DNA of 64,000 nt. Source: JAFAZJ01 sp050183765 (GTDB lineage: Bacteria; Pseudomonadota; Alphaproteobacteria; Reyranellales; Reyranellaceae). The position numbers and the translations under genes were made by a program. This document shows, piece after piece, positions 1 to 8,887 of the stretch. Location: the NCBI GenBank assembly GCA_050183765.1, contig JBFXAZ010000017.1:1-64000 (forward strand). Direction: 5' to 3'. Each line of letters opens with the position of its first letter. Position 1 is the first letter of the stretch. Under the pieces are notes generated by a model. The model saw only the letters and a program-made list of their open reading frames with translations, did not search any database and was not told where the DNA came from.

Positions 1-2
1 AG

Positions 3-127
3 TTCCCTACCCCCGGAGGGGGAAGGAGCCCGAAGGGCGGAAGGGGGATGCCACGACACCATCGGTGTCCGTCTTCGACATCCCCCTTCCGTCGCTCCGC
101 GCCACCTTCCCCCTCCGGGGGAAGGTA
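3..127. repeat. BIME-like extragenic palindromic repeat, copy A1
   Basis: Two REP-like hairpins face each other. The left arm is a compact palindrome of the form CCCCCGGAGGGGG followed by a gcccgaagggcgg tail; the right arm is its inverse, ending in CTTCCCCCTCCGGGGGAAGG at about 107-126. The loop between the arms is about 30 bases and is not conserved among copies. Related elements lie near 1660, 5623, 31249 and 33117. This copy occupies almost all of the gap before the amidase gene; no protein-coding content was seen in it. Confidence 0.75.
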
Positions 128-196
128 AGACCTTGCGTTGAACCGCGCGCCACGCCCGCTCTGATCCGCCCGCCGCCGATCCAGGAGACATATCCC

Positions 197-1657
197 ATGG
201 CCTCGCCCGACCTGCCGTTCCGCACGGCCACGGAGCTCGCCCGCGCGATCCGCAAGAAGAAGATCGGCTGCGCCGAGCTGCTCGAGCTCTATCTCAAGCG
301 CATCGAGACCTATAACCCCAAGCTCAACGCGGTGATCGCGCTCGACACCGGCACGGCGCGCAAGGCGGCGAAGGCGGCCGACAAGGCGGTGGCGCGCGGC
401 GACGAGCTGCCGCCGCTGCACGGCGTGCCGATGACCATCAAGGAGAGCTACGACGTCGCCGGCCTGCCGACGACCTGGGGCGATCCGGCGCTGCGCGCCA
501 ACGTGGCGTCGGCCGATGCGCTGTCGGTGACACGGCTGCGTGCAGCGGGCGTCAACCTGTTCGGCAAGACCAACGTGCCGCTGATGCTGGCGGACTGGCA
601 GAGCTACAACGCGGTCTACGGCACCACCAGCAACCCCTGGGACACGGGCCGCTCGCCCGGCGGCTCGTCGGGCGGCTCGGCCGCGGCGCTGGCCGCCGGC
701 CTGACCGGCATCGAGGCGGGCAGCGACATCGGCGCCTCGATCCGCAATCCCGCGCATTACTGCGGCGTGTACGGCCACAAGCCCACCTGGGGCGTCGTCA
801 GCCCGCGCGGCCATGCCCTGCCCGGCCGCGTGGCCCAGGCCGACATCTCGGTCATCGGTCCGCTGGCGCGCGGCGCCGAGGATCTCGAGACGGCCTTCGC
901 GGCGATGGCCGGACCCGACGACATCGACGGCGCGGGCTGGAAGCTGAAGCTGCCCAAGCCCGAAAAGACCAAGCTGCGCGAGTTCAAGGTCGCGGTAATG
1001 CTCGAGGATCCCAACTCCGCCGTCGACCAGGAGGTGCAGAGCCTGCTGTCGCGCCTGGCCGAGTTCCTCGGCAAGTCCAGGGCCAAGGTCAGCCTGACGG
1101 CGCGGCCGGACATCGACACCACGGAGATGCACCGCATCTACGTCGCCCTGCTGCGCGCCGCGACCTCGGGGCGCCAGAACGACGAGATGTACGCGCGCAA
1201 CCAGGAGACCGCGCGCGGGCTCGATCCCGCCGACCACAGCTACTTCGCCGACATGACCCGCGCCAACGTGCTGGGCCATCGCGACTGGCTGGCGATCAAC
1301 GAGCGGCGCCACCAGCTGCGCCTGCGCTGGGCCGAGTTCTTCAAGGACTACGACCTGCTGCTGTGCCCCGCCGCCGCCTCGGCCGCCTTCCCGCACGACC
1401 AGGTGGGCGAGCGCCACGAGCGCACCATCGAGGTCAACGGCGAGCGCGTGCCGACCACCGACCAGCTGTTCTGGGCCGGCATCGCCAGCGTCTGCTACCT
1501 GCCCGGCACGGTCGCGCCGATCGGCTTCACGCCGCGCGGCCTGCCGGTGGGCGTGCAGATCATCGGCCCGCAATACGGCGACCGCAGCACCCTGCGCTTC
1601 GCCCGCCTGCTGGAGCGCGAATACCAGGCCTTCGTGCCGCCGCCGGGTTACGCGTGA
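197..1657 (+). CDS. Amidase-signature family amidase
   Basis: A 486-residue amidase-signature enzyme, predicted cytoplasmic, hydrolysing a carboxamide to acid and ammonia; the substrate cannot be read from sequence. The Ser-cisSer-Lys machinery is visible: the lysine lies in MTIKES (about residue 84), the glycine/serine-rich signature in PGGSSGGSAAALAAG, and the nucleophilic serine in GSDIGASIR. Length fits the family. The start at 197 is chosen because AGGAGA sits just upstream and because the longer reading frame back to 65 would translate repeat A1. It stands alone between two repeats. It could equally be annotated as a GatA-like or aryl-acylamidase-type enzyme, but no GatB or GatC is nearby. 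Confidence 0.9.
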   Translation: MASPDLPFRTATELARAIRKKKIGCAELLELYLKRIETYNPKLNAVIALDTGTARKAAKAADKAVARGDELPPLHGVPMTIKESYDVAGLPTTWGDPALRANVASADALSVTRLRAAGVNLFGKTNVPLMLADWQSYNAVYGTTSNPWDTGRSPGGSSGGSAAALAAGLTGIEAGSDIGASIRNPAHYCGVYGHKPTWGVVSPRGHALPGRVAQADISVIGPLARGAEDLETAFAAMAGPDDIDGAGWKLKLPKPEKTKLREFKVAVMLEDPNSAVDQEVQSLLSRLAEFLGKSRAKVSLTARPDIDTTEMHRIYVALLRAATSGRQNDEMYARNQETARGLDPADHSYFADMTRANVLGHRDWLAINERRHQLRLRWAEFFKDYDLLLCPAAASAAFPHDQVGERHERTIEVNGERVPTTDQLFWAGIASVCYLPGTVAPIGFTPRGLPVGVQIIGPQYGDRSTLRFARLLEREYQAFVPPPGYA

Positions 1658-1659
1658 TA

Positions 1660-1811
1660 TTCCTTCTCCCCGCGAAGGCGGGGAGAAGGTGCCCGAAGGG
1701 CGGATGAGGGGCTTCGAATCAACAGCGACCGTTATTGTTGTTGGACGAGAAGCCCCTCATCCGCCTCGCTGGTGCTCGGCACCTTCTCCCCGCCTTCGCG
1801 CGGAGAAGGAA
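1660..1811. repeat. BIME-like extragenic palindromic repeat, copy A2
   Basis: It fills most of the 211-base gap between the amidase and ilvD. Outer hairpins read CTTCTCCCCGCGAAGGCGGGGAGAAGG at the left (about 1663-1690) and an inverted partner near 1784-1810; inside are the mirrored arms gcccgaagggcggatgagggg and cccctcatccgcctcgctgg. The central loop (about 1717-1750) is unrelated to other copies. This copy belongs to the CTCCCCGC subtype shared with the element at 33117-33270. No open frame of interest lies in the gap. Confidence 0.8.
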
Positions 1812-1868
1812 AGAGCGTTGACGCCATGTGACGCGCGCTTTAGGCCTGCGCGCAAACGAGGGAAGACC

Positions 1869-3737
1869 ATGCCGCAATATCGTTCTCGTACCTCCACCCA
1901 TGGCCGCAACATGGCCGGCGCCCGCGGCCTGTGGCGCGCCACGGGCATGAACGACAGCGATTTCGGCAAGCCGATCATCGCCATCGCCAACTCCTTCACC
2001 CAGTTCGTGCCGGGCCACGTCCACCTGCAGAACCTCGGCCAGATGGTGGCGCGCGAGATCGAGAAGGCCGGCGCCGTCGCCAAGGAGTTCAACACCATCG
2101 CGGTCGACGACGGCATCGCCATGGGCCACGACGGCATGCTCTATTCGCTGCCCTCGCGCGAGCACATCGCCGACGCCGTCGAGTACATGTGCAACGCCCA
2201 CTGTGCCGACGCCGTGGTCTGCATCTCCAATTGCGACAAGATCACGCCCGGCATGCTGATGGCCGCGATGCGGCTGAACATCCCGGCGATCTTCGTCTCC
2301 GGCGGCCCGATGGAGGCCGGCAAGGTGATCCTCGAGGACGGCACCCAGCGCAAGGCCGACCTGATCGACGCCATGGTGCAGGCCGCCAACCCGCAGACCT
2401 CCGATGCCGACGTCGCCGTGTACGAGCGCTCGGCCTGCCCGACCTGCGGTTCGTGCTCGGGCATGTTCACCGCCAATTCGATGAACTGCCTCGCCGAGGC
2501 GCTGGGCCTGGCGCTGCCGGGCAACGGCTCGGTGCTCGCCACCCATGCCTACCGCAAGGAGCTGTTCCTGCAGGCCGGCCGTACCATCGTCGAGCTGACC
2601 AAGCGCTGGTACGAGCAGGACGACGTGACGGCCACGCCGCGCGGCATCGCCGATTTCAAGGCCTTCGAGAACGCCATGGTCCTCGACATCGCCATGGGCG
2701 GCTCCACCAATACGGTGCTGCACCTGCTCGCCATGGCGCGCGAGGGCGAGGTGCCGTTCACCATGGCCGACATCGACCGGCTCAGCCGCAGGGTGCCGCA
2801 CCTGTCGAAGCTCGCGCCGTCGACCTCGGAATTCCACATGGAAGACGTGCATCGGGCCGGCGGCATCATGGGCCTGATGGGCGAGCTCGACCGGTTGGGC
2901 CTGATCCACCGCGACCGCGCCACGGTGCATGCCAGGACCATGGGCGAGGCGATCGATCGCTGGGACATCATGCGCCAGCCCTCGCCGGAGGTGCAGACAT
3001 TCTATCGCGCGGCGCCGGGCGGCGTGCGCACGACCGAGGCGTTCAGCACGAGCCGTCAGTGGGACACGCTGGACATGGACCGCGAGAAGGGCTGCATCCG
3101 GTCGGGCGAGCATGCCTACTCGAAGGATGGCGGGCTGGCCGTGCTCTACGGCAACCTCGCGCCCGACGGCTCGATCGTGAAGACCGCCGGCGTGCCGGCG
3201 AACTGCCTGAGCTTCAAGGGTCCGGCGCGCGTCTTCGAGAGCCAGGATTCGGCGGTGAAGGCCATCCTCGGCTTCACGCTCAAGCCCGGCGACGTCGTGG
3301 TGATCCGCTACGAAGGGCCGCGCGGCGGGCCGGGCATGCAGGAGATGCTGTATCCGACCAGCTACCTCAAGAGCATCGGGCTGGGCCAGAAATGCGCGCT
3401 GATCACCGATGGCCGCTTCTCCGGCGGCTCCTCGGGGCTGAGCGTCGGCCACATGTCGCCGGAGGCCGCGACGGGCGGCCTGATCGCCCTGGTCGAGGAA
3501 GGCGACATCATCGAGATCGACATCCCGCAGCGCAAACTGCACCTCGCGGTCGACGAGGCGACCCTGGTCAGGCGGCGCGAGGCCATGGAGGCGCGCGGCG
3601 CCCAGGCGTGGAAGCCGAGCGAGAAGCGCGAGCGGATGGTCTCGACGGCGCTGCGCGCCTATGCCGCCTTCGCGCTGTCCGCCTCCGAAGGCGCCGCCCG
3701 CGATGTCGAGCTGATCGAGCGCCACTCGAGGGGCTAA
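1869..3737 (+). CDS. ilvD: Dihydroxy-acid dehydratase
   Basis: Dehydrates 2,3-dihydroxy-isovalerate and 2,3-dihydroxy-3-methylvalerate to the 2-keto acids in valine and isoleucine synthesis. The 622-residue length matches the E. coli enzyme. Iron-sulfur ligand motifs NCDKITPG and CPTCGSCSG are present; the N-terminal region reads IANSFTQFVPGH, as in E. coli-type enzymes, rather than the CNTC-type segment seen in plant and mycobacterial [2Fe-2S] forms. That suggests, by inference, the oxygen-labile [4Fe-4S] type. The C-terminal RGGPGMQEML signature is intact. The start at 1869 follows GAGGGAAG; upstream in-frame codons fall in repeat A2. It is monocistronic by position and followed by hairpin B1. 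Confidence 0.97.
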   Translation: MPQYRSRTSTHGRNMAGARGLWRATGMNDSDFGKPIIAIANSFTQFVPGHVHLQNLGQMVAREIEKAGAVAKEFNTIAVDDGIAMGHDGMLYSLPSREHIADAVEYMCNAHCADAVVCISNCDKITPGMLMAAMRLNIPAIFVSGGPMEAGKVILEDGTQRKADLIDAMVQAANPQTSDADVAVYERSACPTCGSCSGMFTANSMNCLAEALGLALPGNGSVLATHAYRKELFLQAGRTIVELTKRWYEQDDVTATPRGIADFKAFENAMVLDIAMGGSTNTVLHLLAMAREGEVPFTMADIDRLSRRVPHLSKLAPSTSEFHMEDVHRAGGIMGLMGELDRLGLIHRDRATVHARTMGEAIDRWDIMRQPSPEVQTFYRAAPGGVRTTEAFSTSRQWDTLDMDREKGCIRSGEHAYSKDGGLAVLYGNLAPDGSIVKTAGVPANCLSFKGPARVFESQDSAVKAILGFTLKPGDVVVIRYEGPRGGPGMQEMLYPTSYLKSIGLGQKCALITDGRFSGGSSGLSVGHMSPEAATGGLIALVEEGDIIEIDIPQRKLHLAVDEATLVRRREAMEARGAQAWKPSEKRERMVSTALRAYAAFALSASEGAARDVELIERHSRG

Positions 3738-3743
3738 CTGCTC

Positions 3744-3822
3744 CGTCATCCTGAGCGTAGCGAAGGATCTTGCGGTCGTCTGACCGCGATACCGCAAGAT
3801 CCTTCGCTGCGCTCAGGATGAC
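3744..3822. repeat. Extragenic hairpin repeat, copy B1
   Basis: A near-perfect inverted repeat beginning GTCATCCTGAGCGTAGCGAA and ending with its complement GCTCAGGATGAC, with a shorter second stem (TTGCGGT / ACCGCAA) towards the loop. It lies between the convergent ends of ilvD and the NTF2-like gene, so it may act as a bidirectional transcription terminator, though there is no T-run. Two related copies lie at 56142-56206 and 62043-62105. Confidence 0.8.
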
Positions 3823-3825
3823 AGG

Positions 3826-4221
3826 TCAGCCGTAGCTCGACCGGGCCTGGATGCCCCAACGGCCGTCGACCTTGGTGATGATGTACATCGAGTGGTGCGT
3901 GCCGATCTTCGAGCCGTCGGCGCGCCAGCGGGTGAACCACACGTCGACGTGCACCTTCTCCGGGTCGCTCGCCAGCACGCAATGGCTGTCCCAGGTGCTG
4001 CGCGCCCAGCCGTGCTGCGCCGTGCGCGCATCGAAAGCGGTGAAGGAGACATCGTCGCGCGTCGGGTAGTGCGTCACCATGCCGGTGCCGAACAGCACGT
4101 GCGGAAAATTGAACGCCGCGCGCACGCCCTCGAGGTCGCGCTTGTTGAGCGCCGCGACATAGCGTTCGATGACGTCGACGATCTCGGGCGCGGCTTGGCT
4201 GCTGGTCGTCGGCGTCGTCAC
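3826..4221 (-). CDS. SnoaL/NTF2-like small protein
   Basis: A 131-residue protein of NTF2-like (SnoaL or DUF4440) character. An N-terminal helix carrying the pattern ERYVAALNKRDLEGV is followed by alternating strands ending in VDGRWGIQARSSYG, typical of the cone-shaped fold. Such proteins are isomerases, hydrolases or ligand-binding partners; the exact job cannot be assigned. The GTG start overlaps the TGA stop of the upstream HCCA-isomerase-like gene (GTGA), giving clear translational coupling. It is the last gene of the SDR - isomerase - NTF2-like run and probably acts on the same substrate. Confidence 0.8.
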   Translation of the reverse strand: MTTPTTSSQAAPEIVDVIERYVAALNKRDLEGVRAAFNFPHVLFGTGMVTHYPTRDDVSFTAFDARTAQHGWARSTWDSHCVLASDPEKVHVDVWFTRWRADGSKIGTHHSMYIITKVDGRWGIQARSSYG

Positions 4222-4826
4222 TTCTTCAGGCCCTTCTTCGCCAGCGCGGCGCGCAGCAGATCGACGCGGTCCTGGCCCCAGAACAGCTCGCCGTCGAGCA
4301 CGAAGGTCGGCACGGCGAAGACGCCCGCCGCTTCCGCCTCGGCATCGAGCGCCGCCAGGCGCGCGCGGCCCTCGCCGTCGCGCAGCGCGACATAGCCCGC
4401 GGGATCGAGGCCGATCTCGTTCAGCATCGCCGCGATCTCGGCGCTGTTCTCGATGTCGATCCTGCGTTCGAAGAATCGCGGATAGATCGCGTCGAGAAAG
4501 GCGCGCGTCTTGCCACGATCCATCGCGTGCAGGAACGCAACATGCGCCAGAGCGCCGTCGAAGACCTTCTTCGGGCCGAGGATGGTCAGCCCCAGCGGCG
4601 TCGCGAAGCGGCGCACGTCCATGTAGAGGTACTTGATGCGCCGCAGCGCGCGCGCCGCGGCCGCCGGATCCATCATCGCCGCGCCGGCGATGCCCTTGAT
4701 GTCGAGCGAGTACGGGCGCGGCTCGACGGCGACGTCGAAGTCGCGCTCCAGCGCGTCGATCGCCTTCGCCGCGAGGTAGGAATACGGGCTGCGGCAGTCG
4801 AGCCACAACGGGATCGACGCCGGCAC
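4218..4826 (-). CDS. 2-hydroxychromene-2-carboxylate isomerase-like (DsbA/kappa-GST fold)
   Basis: A 202-residue thioredoxin-fold protein of the HCCA isomerase group, which uses glutathione to interconvert ring-opened aromatic intermediates in naphthalene and related pathways. The active-site segment DCRSPYSYLA carries the family serine instead of a CxxC pair, and the C-terminal part reads FAVPTFVLDGELFWGQDR, a hallmark of the family. The GTG start lies one base after the SDR stop, so it is in the same operon. The presence of an SDR and an NTF2-like protein, without ring dioxygenases, suggests a modified or non-naphthalene substrate; this is inference. Confidence 0.88.
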   Translation of the reverse strand: MPASIPLWLDCRSPYSYLAAKAIDALERDFDVAVEPRPYSLDIKGIAGAAMMDPAAAARALRRIKYLYMDVRRFATPLGLTILGPKKVFDGALAHVAFLHAMDRGKTRAFLDAIYPRFFERRIDIENSAEIAAMLNEIGLDPAGYVALRDGEGRARLAALDAEAEAAGVFAVPTFVLDGELFWGQDRVDLLRAALAKKGLKK

Positions 4827-4827
4827 G

Positions 4828-5592
4828 TCACTTCACCGTCTTGGCGCGCAGGCGGCGCATGCCCGACAGCCAGCGATCCATGTCGGCCGTCTTGCGCTGC
4901 ATGTACTCGTGCACGACAGGGTGCGAGAGGATCAGGAAGCGTTCGGCGTCCATCGCCTTGATCACCGCGTCGGCGACGTCATCCGGCTTCATGATGCCGT
5001 CGATGCCGGCGGCCGTGGTACCGGTGCCGCGATACATCGCCGTGTCGACCGCCTGCGGGCACAGGCACGACACGCGGATGCCCTTGTCGCCGTACTGGAT
5101 CGACAGATGCTCGGCCAGCGCCACGGCGGCGTGCTTGGTGACGCCGTAGGGTGCCGAGCCCATCGACGCCAGCAGGCCGGCAGCCGAGGCGGTGTTCAGC
5201 AGGTAGCCTGACTGGCGCGCCAGCATGCCCGGCACCAGGGCGCGCGCGGCGTACACATGGCTCATCACGTGAATCGCCCAGGAATCCGCCCAGTCCTTGT
5301 CCGAGGCGCCCTCGTGACCGGCGCGGGCGATGCCGGCATTGGAGAAGAAGACGTCGACCGGCCCATAGGCGCGCTCGGCCTCGCTCACCAGTTTCTTGAT
5401 GTCGCCCTCGACCGCCACGTCGCAGGGCACGGCCAGTCCGCCGATCTCCTTCGCCACACGCTGCAGGTTGTCGCCCGGCCTGTCCGCCACGACGACGCCC
5501 TTCGCACCTTCCGCCGCATAGCGCCGCGCCACCGCCTCGCCGATGCCGCCCGCCGCGCCGGTGACGACGCAGACCTTGCCCTGAACCTTCAT
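4828..5592 (-). CDS. Short-chain dehydrogenase/reductase (SDR)
   Basis: A 254-residue classical SDR, NAD(P)-dependent and cytoplasmic. The Rossmann glycine motif TGAAGGIGEA is near the N-terminus, NAG appears in SNAGIARAG, and the catalytic tetrad is represented by NTASAAG and YGVTK. The acidic residue after strand 2 (VVADRPGD) suggests preference for NAD(H). It is the first gene of a three-gene operon with the HCCA-isomerase-like and NTF2-like genes. An upstream repeat element separates it from the iron alcohol dehydrogenase. The substrate is not identifiable. Confidence 0.9.
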   Translation of the reverse strand: MKVQGKVCVVTGAAGGIGEAVARRYAAEGAKGVVVADRPGDNLQRVAKEIGGLAVPCDVAVEGDIKKLVSEAERAYGPVDVFFSNAGIARAGHEGASDKDWADSWAIHVMSHVYAARALVPGMLARQSGYLLNTASAAGLLASMGSAPYGVTKHAAVALAEHLSIQYGDKGIRVSCLCPQAVDTAMYRGTGTTAAGIDGIMKPDDVADAVIKAMDAERFLILSHPVVHEYMQRKTADMDRWLSGMRRLRAKTVK

Positions 5593-5622
5593 GACGTCTT
5601 CCTTCCCAACGTTTTCAGCTTC

Positions 5623-5746
5623 TACCTTCCCCCGGCGGGGGAAGGTGGCGCGGAGCGACGGAAGGGGGATGCTTCAACACACGCGGTGTTCGTCTTCGAC
5701 ATCCCCCATCCGCCCTTCGGGCACCTTCCCCCTCCGGGGGAAGGTA
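5623..5746. repeat. BIME-like extragenic palindromic repeat, copy A3
   Basis: Outer palindromes CTTCCCCCGGCGGGGGAAG (about 5626-5644) and CTTCCCCCTCCGGGGGAAGG (about 5724-5743) flank mirrored arms ggcgcggagcgacggaaggg and cccatccgcccttcgggcacc. It fills the gap between the 3' end of the iron alcohol dehydrogenase and the 5' end of the SDR, both on the minus strand, so it lies in the leader of the SDR operon. Confidence 0.8.
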
Positions 5747-5751
5747 TGATT

Positions 5752-6891
5752 CTAAGAGGCGCCTTCGATCAGTTGCAGATACTCCGCCTTGGTCGGCTGG
5801 CGCGGCGTGGTCATGTGGCAGTGATCGCCCAGCGCGCCGTCGGCGATCGCCTCGAAGCGGTCCTCGGTCACGCCCATCGCCTTCAATCCCCTGGGGATGC
5901 CGATGCGCTCGTTCATGCCGACGATGGCCTCGGCCAGCGCCTCGGCGCTGGGCTTGGTGCCCAGGATCGCCGCCATCTTCTCGATCTTGGTCGAGCCCAG
6001 CACCGGGCCGTTGAAGCGCATCACGCCGGGCATGTAGACGGCGTTGAGCGTGCCGTGGTGCAGGCGCAGGCCCTTCAGCCCGCCGGTGGGATGCGACAGC
6101 GAATGCACCGCGCCCAGCCCCTTCTGGAAACACATCGCGCCTTCCATCGAGGCCATCATCATGTTCCAACGCGCCTCGCGGTCCTCGCCGTCCTTCACCG
6201 CGCGCTCGAGGTGGCGCCACGCCTTCTCCAGCCCGTCGAGCGCGATCGCCTCGGCCGGCGGGTTGATCGCCGCCGACATGTAGGTCTCGGCGCAATGGGC
6301 GATGGCGTCCATGCCGGTGCCGGCGGTGAGGTGCTTCGGCAGGCCCAGGGTCAGCTCGGGATCGCACAGCGCCAGCTTGGGGATCAGGTTCGGGCTGCCG
6401 ATCGCCAGCTTGCGCCCGTTGTCCATGATGATGATGCCGCCGCGGCTGACCTCGCTGCCGGTCCCCGACGTGGTCGGGATCGCCACGATGGGCGCGACCG
6501 CCGGCGTGATCTTCGGCCCGCCGCCCTCGACAACCGCGTAGGGCAGCAGCGACTCGCCGGGATGCGTCGCCATCAGGCCGACCGCCTTGGCGAGATCCAT
6601 CGAGGAGCCGCCGCCGATGGCGATGATGCCGTCGCATTGCTGCTCGCGATAGATCGCCAGCGCCTCGCGCATCGCCGCCTCGGTCGGGTTCTCCGGCGTC
6701 TGGTCGTACATCGAAAGCGGCATGTTGCCGGGAAGGTTGGACTTCACCTTGTCCCAGATGCCGGCGGCGACGATGCCCTTGTCGGTGACGATCAGCGGCC
6801 GGCGCATGCCGAGCAGCTGCAGCTCGGCCTCGAGCAGCTTGACGGCGCCGAAGTCGAACTGGATGCGGGTCAGATAGGTGATCAGGGCCAT
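5752..6891 (-). CDS. Iron-containing alcohol dehydrogenase (group III)
   Basis: A 379-residue NAD-dependent Fe-ADH, related to 1,3-propanediol dehydrogenase, FucO and maleylacetate reductase. The coenzyme-binding GGGSSMDLAKA and the PTTSGTGSEVS signature are present. Predicted metal ligands are D195, H199, H263 and H279, in GMDAIAHCAE and around HSLSHP and HHGTLNA. The start at 6891 is preferred over the upstream 6921 codon because GGAGA lies eight bases before it and because family members begin at this point. It follows the unknown TPR-like gene by 36 bases and could be co-transcribed. The alcohol substrate is not clear. Confidence 0.93.
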   Translation of the reverse strand: MALITYLTRIQFDFGAVKLLEAELQLLGMRRPLIVTDKGIVAAGIWDKVKSNLPGNMPLSMYDQTPENPTEAAMREALAIYREQQCDGIIAIGGGSSMDLAKAVGLMATHPGESLLPYAVVEGGGPKITPAVAPIVAIPTTSGTGSEVSRGGIIIMDNGRKLAIGSPNLIPKLALCDPELTLGLPKHLTAGTGMDAIAHCAETYMSAAINPPAEAIALDGLEKAWRHLERAVKDGEDREARWNMMMASMEGAMCFQKGLGAVHSLSHPTGGLKGLRLHHGTLNAVYMPGVMRFNGPVLGSTKIEKMAAILGTKPSAEALAEAIVGMNERIGIPRGLKAMGVTEDRFEAIADGALGDHCHMTTPRQPTKAEYLQLIEGAS

Positions 6892-6927
6892 GCGCGGTCT
6901 CCACGGTACGGCCCGCACCATATCGAT

Positions 6928-8724
6928 CTATCGCTGATCGGTTAAAGCCCGATCTGACGCCGCCCCGCTCCACAGCCCCGGCAGGCACTCGATGAGTTTC
7001 CGCGCGTGCTCGCGCGGCGGCGCCTGGAGAATCGTCGGGTAGCACTGCTCCAGTCGAATCGAATAGCCGATCTCGCCATTCTCCCGCAGGGCGTCGCGCA
7101 TCAGCTGCCGCAGCTTCGGATAGGGGCCCTCGCCAGGATCGAACTCAAGATACATCCCCGTCAACGTGACCGCGCGCTTGAAGCGCGCCGGATCGGGACG
7201 CACCCGCACCTCCGCCAGGGCCGTCTGCGCGGCATCGCGACGGGCGATGTTGTTGCCCGTCCAGCCGGCCAGGAACGACAGCTCGAACTTCTCCGTCGCC
7301 GCGGCGAACAGCCTGGCCTGCTCGTCGGGCGGGGATGCCGCGTCCGCCTTGCTGCGCAGCGCATAGCCCCACACCCAGTTCGCCGCCGGATCGTCGTGCA
7401 GATCATTGGCCCGGTGCGCCGCCTCCATCAGCAGCACGGCCCGGTCCGCCTCGCAGCGGATCAGGCACTGCGCATTGCTGGCGCAAGCGATGCGACGCAG
7501 CCGGCAACTGTCGGCGAGGATGTGAGCCAGCAGGGTCGCGGCGCGGACGTGCTTGTCCTTGTCGACGCGCGACAGGTCCAGCGCCAGCTCCGCCGCCGTC
7601 ACGGCGCTCGCGACGGCGGTGGATGCCTGCTGCTCCGTGGGCCTGCGGTCGTTCATGTCCGCCGTTTGGGCGGTGGCGAGGTTGGCGTAGAGGGTGGCGA
7701 GCAGCTCGCGCTGATCGCCGGGCAACGTGCGGGCGAAGCGGATGGCGCTTCTGTACTTCCAGATCGCCGAGTCGTAGTCACCCTGCTGCTGGGCCTGCCG
7801 TCCTTCGAGGTTGAGAACGCGGGGAATCTCCGCCGGCGCGGCCGTCTGCCGGGCGCGGTCCAGCGCGCGCGCGAGGACGGCCGGGTCGGCGCACGCCGCT
7901 CTGAGAAACGCCGGCGTGTCCGTCGGCGCGCTGACCGAGCCGTTCTCGTCCATCCTGACGCCGCTGGGCAGGCACGCCGACACCAGGGCCAACGGATTGT
8001 GCGCCCTGAGGAAGCTGGTCGTCAGGCAGTCCGCCAGTGGATCGACGTCGCGCGTGGCGACGCGGCAAGCCGGCGGCGGCTCGCTGAGCGTGCCGAAGCC
8101 GAAGAGCCGCATCTGGGCCAATACCCCCTTGCCGTCGGGCTCCATCATCATCGTGATGTCGATGGACCGCGGCGCCGGCAGAAGACGATCGAGGAGCTCG
8201 AGGGCCGCGTTGACCAGGGCGGACACGCCGGTCAGTCCGGCCGAGCCCTCGAGCGACGACACCACGTTCAGCAGGTCGCGCCCGTTCGCCGTGCTGCTCG
8301 CGCCGGTGCTCAGCGTGCCCTCGTCGTAGTTCTTCCATCCGATGGAGGGCGATGTCGAACGCAGGCTCTGCTGCACGACGGTATTGATGCGATCGGCGAA
8401 GGCCGTCGAGAAGGCGGGCTGGGTCACGCCCGCTTCCGTCATGACCTTGGGCAGTGCGATCGTGACGCGGGTTCCCTGCGTCGCGCGGTCCCAGACGATG
8501 GTGACGATCAGCACGACGATCAGGCCGAGCGCCACGACCACCAGCAGCGTGGTCAGCATCTTCAGCAGGATCGCGATCGCCTTGTCCCACCGAGACGCCG
8601 AGGGCGGCTTGGGTGGCGACAGGGCATCCCTGATACGGCGGGCGACGGCGATCAGGGACGGGCCGGCGCGCGGATCGAGACCGATGGCAAGACGCACGGG
8701 TTGTGATCGGGCTTGTCCGGGCAT
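6928..8724 (-). CDS. Uncharacterised one-TM protein with a TPR-like segment
   Basis: I do not recognise this 598-residue protein. It has a basic, proline-containing N-terminus, one strong membrane span at about residues 52-77, and then a large, presumably periplasmic, region. Around residues 305-335 a TPR-like helix pair is visible (EGRQAQQQGDYDSAIWKYRS), followed by alanine-rich helices. Several cysteines lie in the middle (CRLRRIACASNAQCLIRCE, about residues 385-405), possibly disulfide-bonded if exported. Hydrophobicity and codon pattern favour this strand over the long antisense frame. It sits 36 bases before the Fe-ADH, with a 163-base upstream gap shared with the divergent phosphatase gene. 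Confidence 0.7.
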   Translation of the reverse strand: MPGQARSQPVRLAIGLDPRAGPSLIAVARRIRDALSPPKPPSASRWDKAIAILLKMLTTLLVVVALGLIVVLIVTIVWDRATQGTRVTIALPKVMTEAGVTQPAFSTAFADRINTVVQQSLRSTSPSIGWKNYDEGTLSTGASSTANGRDLLNVVSSLEGSAGLTGVSALVNAALELLDRLLPAPRSIDITMMMEPDGKGVLAQMRLFGFGTLSEPPPACRVATRDVDPLADCLTTSFLRAHNPLALVSACLPSGVRMDENGSVSAPTDTPAFLRAACADPAVLARALDRARQTAAPAEIPRVLNLEGRQAQQQGDYDSAIWKYRSAIRFARTLPGDQRELLATLYANLATAQTADMNDRRPTEQQASTAVASAVTAAELALDLSRVDKDKHVRAATLLAHILADSCRLRRIACASNAQCLIRCEADRAVLLMEAAHRANDLHDDPAANWVWGYALRSKADAASPPDEQARLFAAATEKFELSFLAGWTGNNIARRDAAQTALAEVRVRPDPARFKRAVTLTGMYLEFDPGEGPYPKLRQLMRDALRENGEIGYSIRLEQCYPTILQAPPREHARKLIECLPGLWSGAASDRALTDQR

Positions 8725-8887
8725 CGAAGGCTCCCCACGCTCGGGTGGCCGGCCAGGTTGGTCCGCCTGGCGGATATACCACCATGCCGTCTATCGCCGG
8801 TCCATGGGGCGATCGCCGCGCGCGACGGCGGCGATGTGACCGTGTACTACTGCGCCGGCGTCAGGGGATCGTGATGGCGGGAGTATC

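Noticed and set aside
1719..3797. Long minus-strand open frame across ilvD
   Set aside because: It is the antisense of a clear ilvD gene; composition is Arg/His/Gly-rich and no motif is visible.
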